From Verrucomicrobiales bacterium (GTDB taxonomy: Bacteria > Verrucomicrobiota > Verrucomicrobiia > Verrucomicrobiales > DEV007): a DNA stretch of 7,033 nt. The translations under genes and the position numbers were made by a program. The stretch lies in the NCBI GenBank assembly GCA_022424805.1, contig JAKMGR010000195.1:1-7033 (forward strand), in the 5' to 3' direction. This document shows positions 1-5,725 of this stretch, piece by piece (the stretch's first letter is position 1; the number at the start of each line of letters is the position of its first letter). The notes beneath the pieces are model-generated. The model had not been told where the DNA came from, searched no databases, and was given only the letters and a program-made list of their open reading frames with translations.

Positions 1-1
1 G

Positions 2-556
2 CTTTACTACCGCGAGCATCCGGAAATGACGGAACTGGTCTTCAGCGACAAGGTTAGCTCTTCGCTTCCAAAATCTGTTTTTGACCGGATTCGCCAAAAT
101 TGCCTTCGTGAAGGTGCCGCGACCGATCTGGCTCCAGATCAGGTGGAGAAAATGGCGATCGAGCTCAGTATCCAGCTTTACTGGCTGACTCGACTGATGG
201 CTCACGAGACGACTGAGGCTCAGAGCTTGGCTGCTGAGAAGTCTGTCCATGAGATGGCTGCTTCCACCGATGCTCCCGAGCTACTTCGCGAATATGCTCC
301 GGGAATTTTCGTGGAAGTGAAGGGGAAAAAAGTCCTCTCGATTGTGCTTACGACCTTGCTGGTTCTGGGAACGATCGTCGCGGTTGCCTTTGTCGGATGG
401 GGTATCCTTTGGTGGCGGAATCGTGATCGTGTTGCCGGCAAACCGCTACTCTTCCCGAGTTTCCAGATCGTCCCCCGTCTTGGGGGTGAGTTCTCCGGCG
501 GGGCTTTTGTGAGCATGTCGTTCGAGATCAACGACAGCTCGGATTTTGCGGGCTGA
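2..556 (+). CDS. TPM-domain-like membrane protein, C-terminal part (5' end outside window)
   Basis: The reading frame is open to the left edge: eight codons precede the first ATG at base 26, so the true start is probably upstream and 26 is an internal Met. The visible part begins with a soluble alpha/beta-looking stretch (from the edge to about residue 60 counting from Met26, including a 'QLYWLTRLM' helix). A charged linker and one strong transmembrane segment follow (about residues 103-130, ending in WW and then basic RNRDR). The short tail contains 'FPSFQIVPRLGGEFSGG'. From memory this order (soluble domain, one membrane helix, 'FP.F.V.PRLGG..GG' tail) matches TPM-domain-like proteins of Verrucomicrobiota, and TPM proteins generally end in Gly-rich tails. 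The catalytic or metal-binding part of the domain is outside the window, so the function is not testable here. A terminator-like hairpin overlaps the stop codon. That it is a membrane protein is clear; the family name is moderately uncertain. Confidence 0.6.
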   Translation, partial: LYYREHPEMTELVFSDKVSSSLPKSVFDRIRQNCLREGAATDLAPDQVEKMAIELSIQLYWLTRLMAHETTEAQSLAAEKSVHEMAASTDAPELLREYAPGIFVEVKGKKVLSIVLTTLLVLGTIVAVAFVGWGILWWRNRDRVAGKPLLFPSFQIVPRLGGEFSGGAFVSMSFEINDSSDFAG

Positions 557-598
557 TTCACCCGAAAAGGGATTTTCCCGCAAACGAGGCATTTTTTT
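545..598 (+). terminator. Possible rho-independent terminator after the TPM-like gene
   Basis: An 8-bp perfect stem, TTTGCGGG (545-552) with CCCGCAAA (577-584), encloses the stop codon and a small inner CCC/GGG hairpin (CCCGAAAAGGG, 561-571). A run of seven T (592-598) follows 7 bases after the stem. That gap is longer than in a canonical terminator, so the call is tentative. It lies directly before the candidate promoter of the next gene, which fits a transcription unit boundary. Confidence 0.4.
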
Positions 599-601
599 CC
601 G

Positions 602-630
602 TTGCCCGACAGTAGGCCATTCGCTTGAAT
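602..630 (+). promoter_or_regulatory. Candidate sigma70-type promoter of the Gfo/Idh/MocA gene
   Basis: TTGCCC (602-607) and TTGAAT (625-630) are separated by exactly 17 bases, each matching 4 of 6 consensus positions. Only six bases (631-636) lie between the -10 and the ATG at 637, so the predicted first transcribed base is at or next to the A of the start codon. The alternative TTG start codon at 625 is part of this -10 hexamer. A 5-bp inverted repeat, CATTC/GAATG (618-631), overlaps the -10 region. Confidence 0.4.
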
Positions 631-636
631 GCACCC

Positions 637-1665
637 ATGGCATACCGCGTAGGAATTATCGGATACGGATGGGCAGCGACGGCACACGCCGATGCGATCA
701 ATGGAACAGAACAGGGCTCTGTCGCCGCAGTTTTCTCATCAAGACAACTCGACGATGCGGAGGTCTCAGCTGCGCATGGCAGCGAGATCAAGACCTACAC
801 AGATCTAGAGGCGATGCTGAATTCCGACATCGACGTGGTTTCGATTACGAGCTATCCGAATCAGCATCGTGAGCAGGCTGTTGCCGCTGCAAATGCCGGA
901 AAACATATCATTCTCGAAAAGCCCATGGCTCTGTCCTGGGAGGATTGCAAAGCAATCAACGACGCTGTCGTCGCCAATGGGGTGAAAGCCTGCGTTTGCT
1001 TTGAACTGCGATTCATCAGTCAGTTTCTGACGACGACCCAACTTATCGATGAAGGTCTCGTCGGCGACGTTCACTACGGTGAGGTCGATTACTACCACGG
1101 CATTGGTCCCTGGTATGGCCAGTATCGTTGGAACACAACGAAGGAAAACGGTGGATCGAGTCTGCTCTCTGCCGGTTGTCACGCCTTGGACGCCCTTCTT
1201 CTCTGCATGGGCAACGAAGTCGAGGAAGTCACCGCTTACGAAACTACTTCAAAGCACGAGATTTTCGAAAAATACGAGTATGCGACGACGACCGCCGCTA
1301 TCTTGAAATTCAAAAACGGATCTGTCGGAAAAGTCGCCTCAGTGATCGATTGCCTCCAGCCGTACTATTTCCACACCCATCTCGTCGGGAGCGAGGGCAG
1401 TATGCTCGACAACAAGATCTACTCGACGAAGTTCGGGCTTCGCGATAAAAAGTGGGCGGAGCTGCCCATGGCGATGGCGGATTCCGGCGACGTTGCCGAT
1501 CACCCGTATCAGGATCAGTTCCAGGCATTCTTTGATGCGACTGACAAAGGGGAAGATATGCCGCGTACGAGCATGGCCGAGGCGCTGGAGACTTTCCGCG
1601 TGCTTTTTGCCTGCGACAAGTCGGCCGCAGAAGGGCGACCTGTGAAACTCAGCGAAATCGCCTGA
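637..1665 (+). CDS. Gfo/Idh/MocA family NAD(P)-dependent oxidoreductase
   Basis: The 342-residue protein has the usual two-domain plan and length of sugar or inositol dehydrogenase-like oxidoreductases. The N-terminal Rossmann fold shows G9-Y-G11-W-A-A14 (GxGxxA). The family 'EKP' motif is at 94-96, with Lys95 the expected catalytic lysine. The C-terminal domain contains 'NGGSSLLSAGCHALDALL' (about 171-188), where His182 corresponds to the catalytic histidine. The canonical Asp four residues before that His is Ser178 here, which I recall as typical of one bacterial subfamily. The substrate, probably a sugar, polyol or their acid derivative, cannot be read from the sequence. ATG 637 is preferred over TTG 625, because the Rossmann strand starts right after it and 625 lies inside the candidate -10 box; no clear Shine-Dalgarno precedes either. 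There is no signal peptide, so it is cytoplasmic. Family very sure, substrate unknown. Confidence 0.93.
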   Translation: MAYRVGIIGYGWAATAHADAINGTEQGSVAAVFSSRQLDDAEVSAAHGSEIKTYTDLEAMLNSDIDVVSITSYPNQHREQAVAAANAGKHIILEKPMALSWEDCKAINDAVVANGVKACVCFELRFISQFLTTTQLIDEGLVGDVHYGEVDYYHGIGPWYGQYRWNTTKENGGSSLLSAGCHALDALLLCMGNEVEEVTAYETTSKHEIFEKYEYATTTAAILKFKNGSVGKVASVIDCLQPYYFHTHLVGSEGSMLDNKIYSTKFGLRDKKWAELPMAMADSGDVADHPYQDQFQAFFDATDKGEDMPRTSMAEALETFRVLFACDKSAAEGRPVKLSEIA

Positions 1666-1684
1666 TTCGGGGCAATTTTTGACT

Positions 1685-1698
1685 GCCGAATATTCGGC
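1685..1698. promoter_or_regulatory. 14-bp perfect palindrome, possible operator
   Basis: GCCGAATATTCGGC is a perfect inverted repeat with no spacer, in the 87-base gap between the oxidoreductase and the E1 beta gene. It immediately follows a -35-like TTGACT (1679-1684), but no convincing -10 lies 16-18 bases on. No T-run follows, so it is not a terminator. An operator for a dimeric regulator is possible but unproven. Confidence 0.25.
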
Positions 1699-1752
1699 CA
1701 CAGCGACTTGCGCTTTTCTCTGCATAGGGCAAGAGTTGCGGACGAAACGGTT

Positions 1753-2718
1753 ATGGCGATCACCTATCTTGAGGCAATCCGCGAAGCGCAGGCCAAGGTG
1801 TTGGCCGAGAACGACACCGTCTACATCTACGGACAGGATGTGGCGGAGTTTGGTGGTGCATTCAAGGCTACAAAAGGACTCGCGGAACGCTTTCCGGGAC
1901 GGGTAGTCGATTCGCCTATTTCCGAGGATGCGATGATTGGCTCCGCTGTCGGCGCTGCGATCGAGGGCATGCGCCCCATTATTGAAATGCAGTTCGCGGA
2001 CTTTTCCTCGATTGCTTTCAACCAGATCGTCAATCAGGCGGCAACACTTTACTACCGAACCGGGACTCCATGCCCGCTCGTCGTGCGTTTGCCCTCCGGG
2101 GGAACCGAAGGAAGTGGCCCTTTTCACAGTCAGAACCTGGAATCCATCTATGCGCATTACCCGGGGCTCGTCGTGATGACTCCAGCCACAGTAGATGACG
2201 CCTACACGATGTTTATTGAAGCCGTCGAGCTCGATGATCCCGTGATTTTCTGCGAACACAAATTTCTCTACTACCACCTGAAGTCGGAAGGATTACCTGA
2301 GGAAAATATTCCCTTCGGCCGCGCCCGTATTGCACGAGCCGGGAGGCACGCAACCGTCGTGACTTACAGCGCGATGGTTCACGAATGCCTGCAGGTGGCG
2401 CGTGATCTCGAAGCCGAAGGCTGGGATATCGAAATCGTTGACCTGAGATCAGTTAAGCCGATCGATACCGACACCATTCTCGCTTCGGTCGCCCGAACCG
2501 GACGGATTCTCGCTGTCGGAGAAGGCTTCCCGTGGGGAGGCGTGACCGCCGAAGTCGTCGCCCGGGTGGTTTCAGATGGGTTTCACCTGCTCGATGCGCC
2601 ACCGCAGCGTCACAACTGCCGCGATACACCGATTCCCTATCATCCGAATCTCTGGAAAGCGCACCGGCCAACCGCCCAAAGCATCAAGGACGCTGTCCGT
2701 GGTTTACTCCATCGCTGA
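1753..2718 (+). CDS. 2-oxoacid dehydrogenase E1 component, beta subunit (thiamine-diphosphate dependent)
   Basis: The 321-residue protein matches the usual E1 beta length (about 325) and motif order. It shows 'GQDVAEFGGAFKATKGL' (27-43); 'DSPISEDAMIGSAVGAA' (53-69), where Glu58 is the thiamine-diphosphate-activating glutamate; 'FADFSSIAFNQIVNQAA' (81-97); and 'HSQNLE' (125-130). The C-terminal transketolase domain includes 'VVTYSAMVHECL' and 'EIVDLRSVKPID'. With an alpha subunit it would decarboxylate pyruvate, a branched-chain 2-oxoacid or acetoin and pass the acyl group to a lipoyl E2. I cannot tell which substrate. ATG 1753 is preferred over the upstream TTG at 1708, because family homology begins at 'AITYLEAIREA'; no good ribosome-binding site is visible. 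The alpha subunit and E2 are absent from the window, so the partner must be encoded elsewhere. Family is secure, the specific complex is not. Confidence 0.93.
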   Translation: MAITYLEAIREAQAKVLAENDTVYIYGQDVAEFGGAFKATKGLAERFPGRVVDSPISEDAMIGSAVGAAIEGMRPIIEMQFADFSSIAFNQIVNQAATLYYRTGTPCPLVVRLPSGGTEGSGPFHSQNLESIYAHYPGLVVMTPATVDDAYTMFIEAVELDDPVIFCEHKFLYYHLKSEGLPEENIPFGRARIARAGRHATVVTYSAMVHECLQVARDLEAEGWDIEIVDLRSVKPIDTDTILASVARTGRILAVGEGFPWGGVTAEVVARVVSDGFHLLDAPPQRHNCRDTPIPYHPNLWKAHRPTAQSIKDAVRGLLHR

Positions 2719-2734
2719 GTTGGCATGATATCGC

Positions 2735-2800
2735 TTCCCCCGGACGGAAAAATTGCTGGCCGGATAAAAAATGGGGGAAAATTCTGTTTTTTTTAACCGG
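2735..2800. repeat. Overlapping imperfect inverted repeats after the E1 beta gene (weak terminator candidate)
   Basis: Two alternative pairings exist in the 110-base gap. TTCCCCC (2735-2741) can pair with GGGGGAA (2773-2779) across a long loop, followed by eight T (2787-2794) after a 7-base gap. Alternatively CCGG-a-T-AAAAAA (2760-2771) can pair with TTTTTT-A-a-CCGG (2789-2800), with one A/A mismatch and a 17-base loop. The first could act as a poor rho-independent terminator. Neither is canonical, and no -35/-10 pair for the next gene is convincing here. Confidence 0.3.
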
Positions 2801-2828
2801 TTAGGGTTTCTGGTGTTCTACCAACTGA

Positions 2829-3623
2829 ATGATTCTCTCCCGACCCAATTTCAGATCGATTTGTCCCATTTTCGCGACCCTGCAGTTTTGTCTCGTTTCC
2901 GTTTTTGCTCAGGAGCCAAGCCAGGAATTCCGCGTCGATCGGTTTTCGGGAGTGACTGTGGCTACGCGGGATCAAGCTATGTCGATAGTGATGTTTCGGC
3001 ACAAAAATGCTCCCATGGTGGGGGAGCGCGCTCCCGACAGCGTTCTCATCGACGGGGAATCAGGGGAAAAGACAACGATTCACACGCTGGTCAATGAGAG
3101 ACCCCTTGTGATGATCTTTGGGAGTTCCTCGTGCAACAATTTCGATCTCTACTTTTCCGACATCGCGAAGTTCCAAAAGCAATATGGCGGGCAATTCGAT
3201 TTTGCGCTCATTTATATTCGGGAGGCGCATCCCAAGGGCGGATTTATGCCAAAGACCTTTCGAGAGGGAGAGGCGATTGACTTCCCGGCTGCCGAAGACG
3301 CCAGGACTGTGCGAGAGCGAAGAAAGCAGGCGCTCGACTTGCAGAAGCACATCAGCCCGGAAATGAACGTTTATGTCGACACTCTCGATGATGAAACAGG
3401 CGTGCGATGGGGTGCCTGGCCGCAGAGAATTTTCGTGGTGGGAACTGATCGCAAGCTTCTCTATTCCGGCGGTCCCGGGCCTTGGCATTTTAAACTCACG
3501 AGGAGTGGATGGCATACCAACGCTCCAAACGCGATGGAATCCGAATTTTCCCGAATGCCTTTTACAAGGATGAGTCTGGAAGAGTTTTTGTCGAGTTACT
3601 CAGCAGAGAATGAGGCTGAGTGA
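2829..3623 (+). CDS. Exported iodothyronine-deiodinase-family thioredoxin-fold protein (Cys form)
   Basis: The 264-residue protein starts with a signal peptide (hydrophobic core about 11-26; likely cleavage after V-F-A27, before QEPSQ), placing it in the periplasm or outside. The rest follows the deiodinase family in order. 'RPLVMIFGSSSCNNF' (91-105) corresponds to the animal 'RPLVLNFGSCTUP.F', with Cys102 (TGC) where they have selenocysteine. 'FALIYIREAHPKGGF' (125-139) corresponds to 'VYIEEAH..DGW'. 'GAWPQRIFVV' and 'LYSGGPGPWHF' (195-221) match 'ALPERLYII' and 'LYKGKSGPWNY'. Glu132 and His134 sit at the positions of the deiodinase Glu/His pair, and the Cys-to-Glu spacing of 30 equals the human DIO1 Sec-to-Glu spacing. 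The second DIO1 catalytic His (174) has no obvious counterpart. Cys102 is the only cysteine in the mature protein. The tail has extra residues before a final helix. The real reaction is unknown: iodinated-compound reduction is inferred from family only, and a peroxiredoxin-like role is equally possible. There is no clear ribosome-binding site. Confidence 0.85.
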   Translation: MILSRPNFRSICPIFATLQFCLVSVFAQEPSQEFRVDRFSGVTVATRDQAMSIVMFRHKNAPMVGERAPDSVLIDGESGEKTTIHTLVNERPLVMIFGSSSCNNFDLYFSDIAKFQKQYGGQFDFALIYIREAHPKGGFMPKTFREGEAIDFPAAEDARTVRERRKQALDLQKHISPEMNVYVDTLDDETGVRWGAWPQRIFVVGTDRKLLYSGGPGPWHFKLTRSGWHTNAPNAMESEFSRMPFTRMSLEEFLSSYSAENEAE

Positions 3624-3791
3624 TCGGGAGAATATCCAGAGCGGTGCCTGGGCCCTATGGGAGCAAAAAACTCGTGTCTGGTTTCGCGCGAACCTAATAC
3701 AGGTCATGCCCTGAATGGGACCCGTAAAGATATAATGGCAACGCCATAGAGCGGACCGAAACCCGCTAGAACGGTTAGGCGGGGAAACTGT
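3624..3791 (+). other. Hairpin-rich noncoding stretch, possible 3' UTR or small RNA
   Basis: No plausible protein is encoded. Short stems include ATGGC/GCCAT with an AAC loop (around 3735-3747), CCCGCTA with TA(G)GCGGG including one bulged G (around 3763-3783), and CCC/GGG pairs around 3710-3719. A perfect TATAAT (3731-3736) occurs, but the hexamer 17 bases upstream is GCCCTG, so a promoter is doubtful. A terminator-like hairpin closes the stretch at 3792-3822. I do not recognise a known RNA family. It may simply be the deiodinase-like gene's 3' untranslated region. Confidence 0.3.
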
Positions 3792-3822
3792 CACCCGAAA
3801 CGATATACTTCGGTGCATTTTT
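3792..3822 (+). terminator. Rho-independent terminator, + strand
   Basis: CACCCGAA (3792-3799) pairs with TTCGGTG (3809-3815), with one bulged C and a 9-base loop. CA and then five T (3818-3822) follow. It would end transcripts reading from the deiodinase-like gene, 169 bases upstream, or from any small RNA between. It faces the tRNA terminator on the other strand. Confidence 0.5.
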
Positions 3823-3863
3823 GCAGATTTCTAGTGTATTTCTAACCAGTGGAAAAGCACACT

Positions 3864-3895
3864 AAAAAACCCGCTAACTCGTTGAGTTAGCGGGT
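3864..3895 (-). terminator. Rho-independent terminator of the tRNA-fMet gene
   Basis: A 12-bp perfect stem, ACCCGCTAACTC (3869-3880) with GAGTTAGCGGGT (3884-3895), has a 3-base loop. Read on the minus strand it is followed by six T (complement of 3864-3869, the innermost overlapping the stem base). It begins 10 bases after the tRNA 3' end, as expected for a single-gene tRNA transcript. Confidence 0.88.
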
Positions 3896-3905
3896 CTTAA
3901 AGAAG

Positions 3906-3979
<74 letters not shown>

Positions 3980-4087
3980 ATTTAAAGTTTTCCGAAGATT
4001 CGGCGGAGTGGAACTTCGCTTTGTTCGCTGGCAACGCAAACAGTTTTTGTCGGATTTCTTTACCGTCACAGGACCCTGTTCTCGTAC

Positions 4088-4116
4088 TTGCCCTCCAGGG
4101 AAGTTCTCGATATGAT
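4088..4116 (+). promoter_or_regulatory. Candidate sigma70-type promoter of the sugar-dehydrogenase-like gene
   Basis: TTGCCC (4088-4093), a 17-base spacer, and TATGAT (4111-4116, 5 of 6 consensus positions) lie just before the gene. Seven bases then lead to the ATG at 4124, so transcription would begin on or next to the start codon. An AGGGAAG stretch (4097-4103) lies inside the spacer and is too far upstream to act as a ribosome-binding site. An in-frame TAA at 4118-4120 rules out any upstream start. Confidence 0.5.
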
Positions 4117-4123
4117 CTAAGCC

Positions 4124-5320
4124 ATGATTGCTCGAATCACTTCTCTGGTAACACTCTTCGCCGTATTTTCCTTCGTTGCCCCTTCGGATGCGGTTGATGT
4201 GAAATTCACCCAGATCTATCCAAACCTGGAATTCAGCCGTCCGTTGGCTCTCATTGTTCCCCCTGATGGTTCAGGACGCCGCTTTCTCGTCGAGCAGACG
4301 GGATTGATCCGGGTGCTTCCATCAGATGAATCGACGTCGGATACGGATGTGTTCGCGGATTTTACGAATCACATGAGTGTTGAGAAAGACTTCGAGGAAG
4401 GTCTGCTTGGACTCGCATTTCATCCGAGATTTGCCGACAACGGAAAATTTTACGTTTCCTACTCGGCGCAGGGACCCAAGCGCCTGGTGCTCAGTGAGTT
4501 CTCTGTTGGCGACAACGGAAAAGCGAATTTGAAGAGTGAGCGAATTCTGATGAAGATTCAGCAGCCGGAGTGGAATCACAATTCCGGTAATATCGTTTTT
4601 GGTCCCAAGGACGGATTCCTTTATCTCTCGGTCGGTGACGGAGGGCTTCGCGACGGCGTTCACTTGCTCGCACAGCGGCTCCAGGCTTGGAACGGAAAGG
4701 TTCTTCGTATTGATGTGGATTCGAAGTCACCCGGTCGTGAGTATGGCCTCCCCGAGGATAACCCTTTCATCGACAACCCGATCGCGAGCCCGGAGATCTA
4801 TGCTCTCGGCCTACGCAATCCGTGGGGTAGTTGGATCGATCCCGAGACCGGGCTTTTCTGGCTCGCTGATGTAGGACAGGATTTTCATGAAGAAGTGAAT
4901 TTGATCGAGCGTGGTGGGAACTACGGCTGGAACTATCGTGAAGCGATGCACGAGTTCGCTGGTCGTGTCCCCCTGATGCAGACGCTGAAGCGCAAGGACA
5001 AAGGGATCGAGAAGCTTCAGTTTATTGACCCAATTCACGAGTATCCCAGAACTGACGGGATCAGTATCACAGGTGGCTTTGTCTATCGTGGCAAGATTGA
5101 TGCGCTCAAGAACCACTACATCTATGGTGACTGGGGAACAGGCCGCATCTGGGGGCTGGAGTATGATACCGCAGCAAAGAAGGTGAGCGAAAACATTGCG
5201 CTGAGAACACCAGAGCAGGTCGCTGAGGGGCTGATCAAGCCGACGGGGATTTACCCTGACGAGAACGGGGAAGCGATTATCCTCGGTTGGCAGGGCAAGC
5301 TCTACCGGATTACAGAGTAA
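4124..5320 (+). CDS. Exported PQQ-dependent sugar dehydrogenase family protein (glucose/sorbosone dehydrogenase type)
   Basis: The 398-residue protein has a signal peptide (hydrophobic 7-19, likely cleavage after S-D-A23) and then a six-bladed beta-propeller of the soluble glucose/sorbosone dehydrogenase family. Recognisable segments are 'EEGLLGLAFHPRF' (91-103), 'NHNSGNIVFGPKDGFLYLSVGDGG' split as 151-160 and 161-174, 'GKVLRIDVD' (191-199), 'ALGLRNPWG' (227-235) and 'ADVGQDFHEEVNLIERGGNYGWN' ending at 270. His152 in 'NHNSG' aligns with the catalytic His of Acinetobacter soluble glucose dehydrogenase ('HQSG'). Arg231 in 'LRNPWG' aligns with its PQQ-contacting Arg ('HRNPQG'). The expected role is oxidation of an aldose or similar sugar in the periplasm using PQQ and calcium. 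No PQQ synthesis genes are in view, and many members of this family are uncharacterised. The start is fixed by the in-frame stop just upstream and by the signal peptide. Confidence 0.9.
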   Translation: MIARITSLVTLFAVFSFVAPSDAVDVKFTQIYPNLEFSRPLALIVPPDGSGRRFLVEQTGLIRVLPSDESTSDTDVFADFTNHMSVEKDFEEGLLGLAFHPRFADNGKFYVSYSAQGPKRLVLSEFSVGDNGKANLKSERILMKIQQPEWNHNSGNIVFGPKDGFLYLSVGDGGLRDGVHLLAQRLQAWNGKVLRIDVDSKSPGREYGLPEDNPFIDNPIASPEIYALGLRNPWGSWIDPETGLFWLADVGQDFHEEVNLIERGGNYGWNYREAMHEFAGRVPLMQTLKRKDKGIEKLQFIDPIHEYPRTDGISITGGFVYRGKIDALKNHYIYGDWGTGRIWGLEYDTAAKKVSENIALRTPEQVAEGLIKPTGIYPDENGEAIILGWQGKLYRITE

Positions 5321-5638
5321 GAGCAGCTAATGCCGTTCAGATTTATCGCACACAGATTATTGGGCAATTCCGGGCTGAAGTCCTTGGCGTTGCTTGTGCA
5401 TAATATCTGACTCTGGTTGTGGTAGTTAATCCAGGTAAGCCTGTAGCCCTCTCGAAGGCACTTGGAGGGTAGAGTTCCACCTTGCCCGAATGGTTTTGAT
5501 GAAGGCATCCCGCCCTTCGTTTCGGCAATTCGCGTTCCTCATGCTATCGTGGGCAAACGGGATTTTGCCCCTCCACGCCTCGCGTAAGTTTTCGTGATTT
5601 GTTTTTTGTTCTTCCGAACGAGGTTGCTCCGGGACTAC
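5321..5638. other. Intergenic stretch without recognisable genes
   Basis: This lies between two convergent genes. I see no protein with family resemblance, no tRNA and no good terminator for the upstream gene. There is one clear hairpin, GGGCAAA (5551-5557) with TTTGCCC (5564-5570) and a 6-base loop, without a T-run. A smaller CAGG-TAAG-CCTG hairpin lies near 5432-5443. A 79-codon minus-strand frame (5426-5665) runs through the terminator of the next gene, so it is unlikely to be real. The stretch may hold a dispersed intergenic repeat. Confidence 0.4.
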
Positions 5639-5677
5639 AAAAAAAAAGCGGGCTGTGATAATCATACACAGCCCGCT
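5639..5677 (-). terminator. Rho-independent terminator of the repeat-protein gene
   Basis: An 11-bp perfect GC-rich stem, AGCGGGCTGTG (5647-5657) with CACAGCCCGCT (5667-5677), has a 9-base loop. On the minus strand it is followed by a run of nine T (complement of 5639-5647). It lies about 50 bases after the stop codon of the minus-strand gene. Confidence 0.9.
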
Positions 5678-5725
5678 CGAGTAAAGGTATTTACAGAGAT
5701 TGGCTCTGTCGAAGTCCGAAAGCCT

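Noticed and set aside
625..639. TTG at 625 as the start of the oxidoreductase
   Set aside because: It overlaps the candidate -10 hexamer, adds only MNAP before the conserved 'MAYRVGIIGYG', and an ATG follows four codons later.
1708..1752. TTG at 1708 as the start of the E1 beta gene
   Set aside because: The 15 extra residues do not look like family sequence, whereas ATG 1753 starts directly at the conserved N-terminus.
1339..2277. A 312-codon open frame on the minus strand
   Set aside because: It is antisense to the clear oxidoreductase and E1 beta genes, straddles both, and its translation has no family resemblance or domain pattern.
3132..3137. Selenocysteine codon and SECIS element in the deiodinase-like gene
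   Set aside because: The residue at the Sec position is encoded by TGC (Cys), with no in-frame TGA, so no recoding is needed.
3624..3822. 6S RNA, 5S rRNA, tmRNA, SRP RNA or a cyclic-di-GMP riboswitch
   Set aside because: Fragments look superficially similar ('TGCCTGG', 'GGGACCCGTAAAG'). However, the closing stems do not pair, the long 6S rod is missing, and the diagnostic tmRNA, SRP and riboswitch core motifs are absent.
5551..5570. Terminator for the sugar-dehydrogenase-like gene
   Set aside because: The hairpin is good but no T-run follows on either strand, and it is more than 200 bases after the stop codon.
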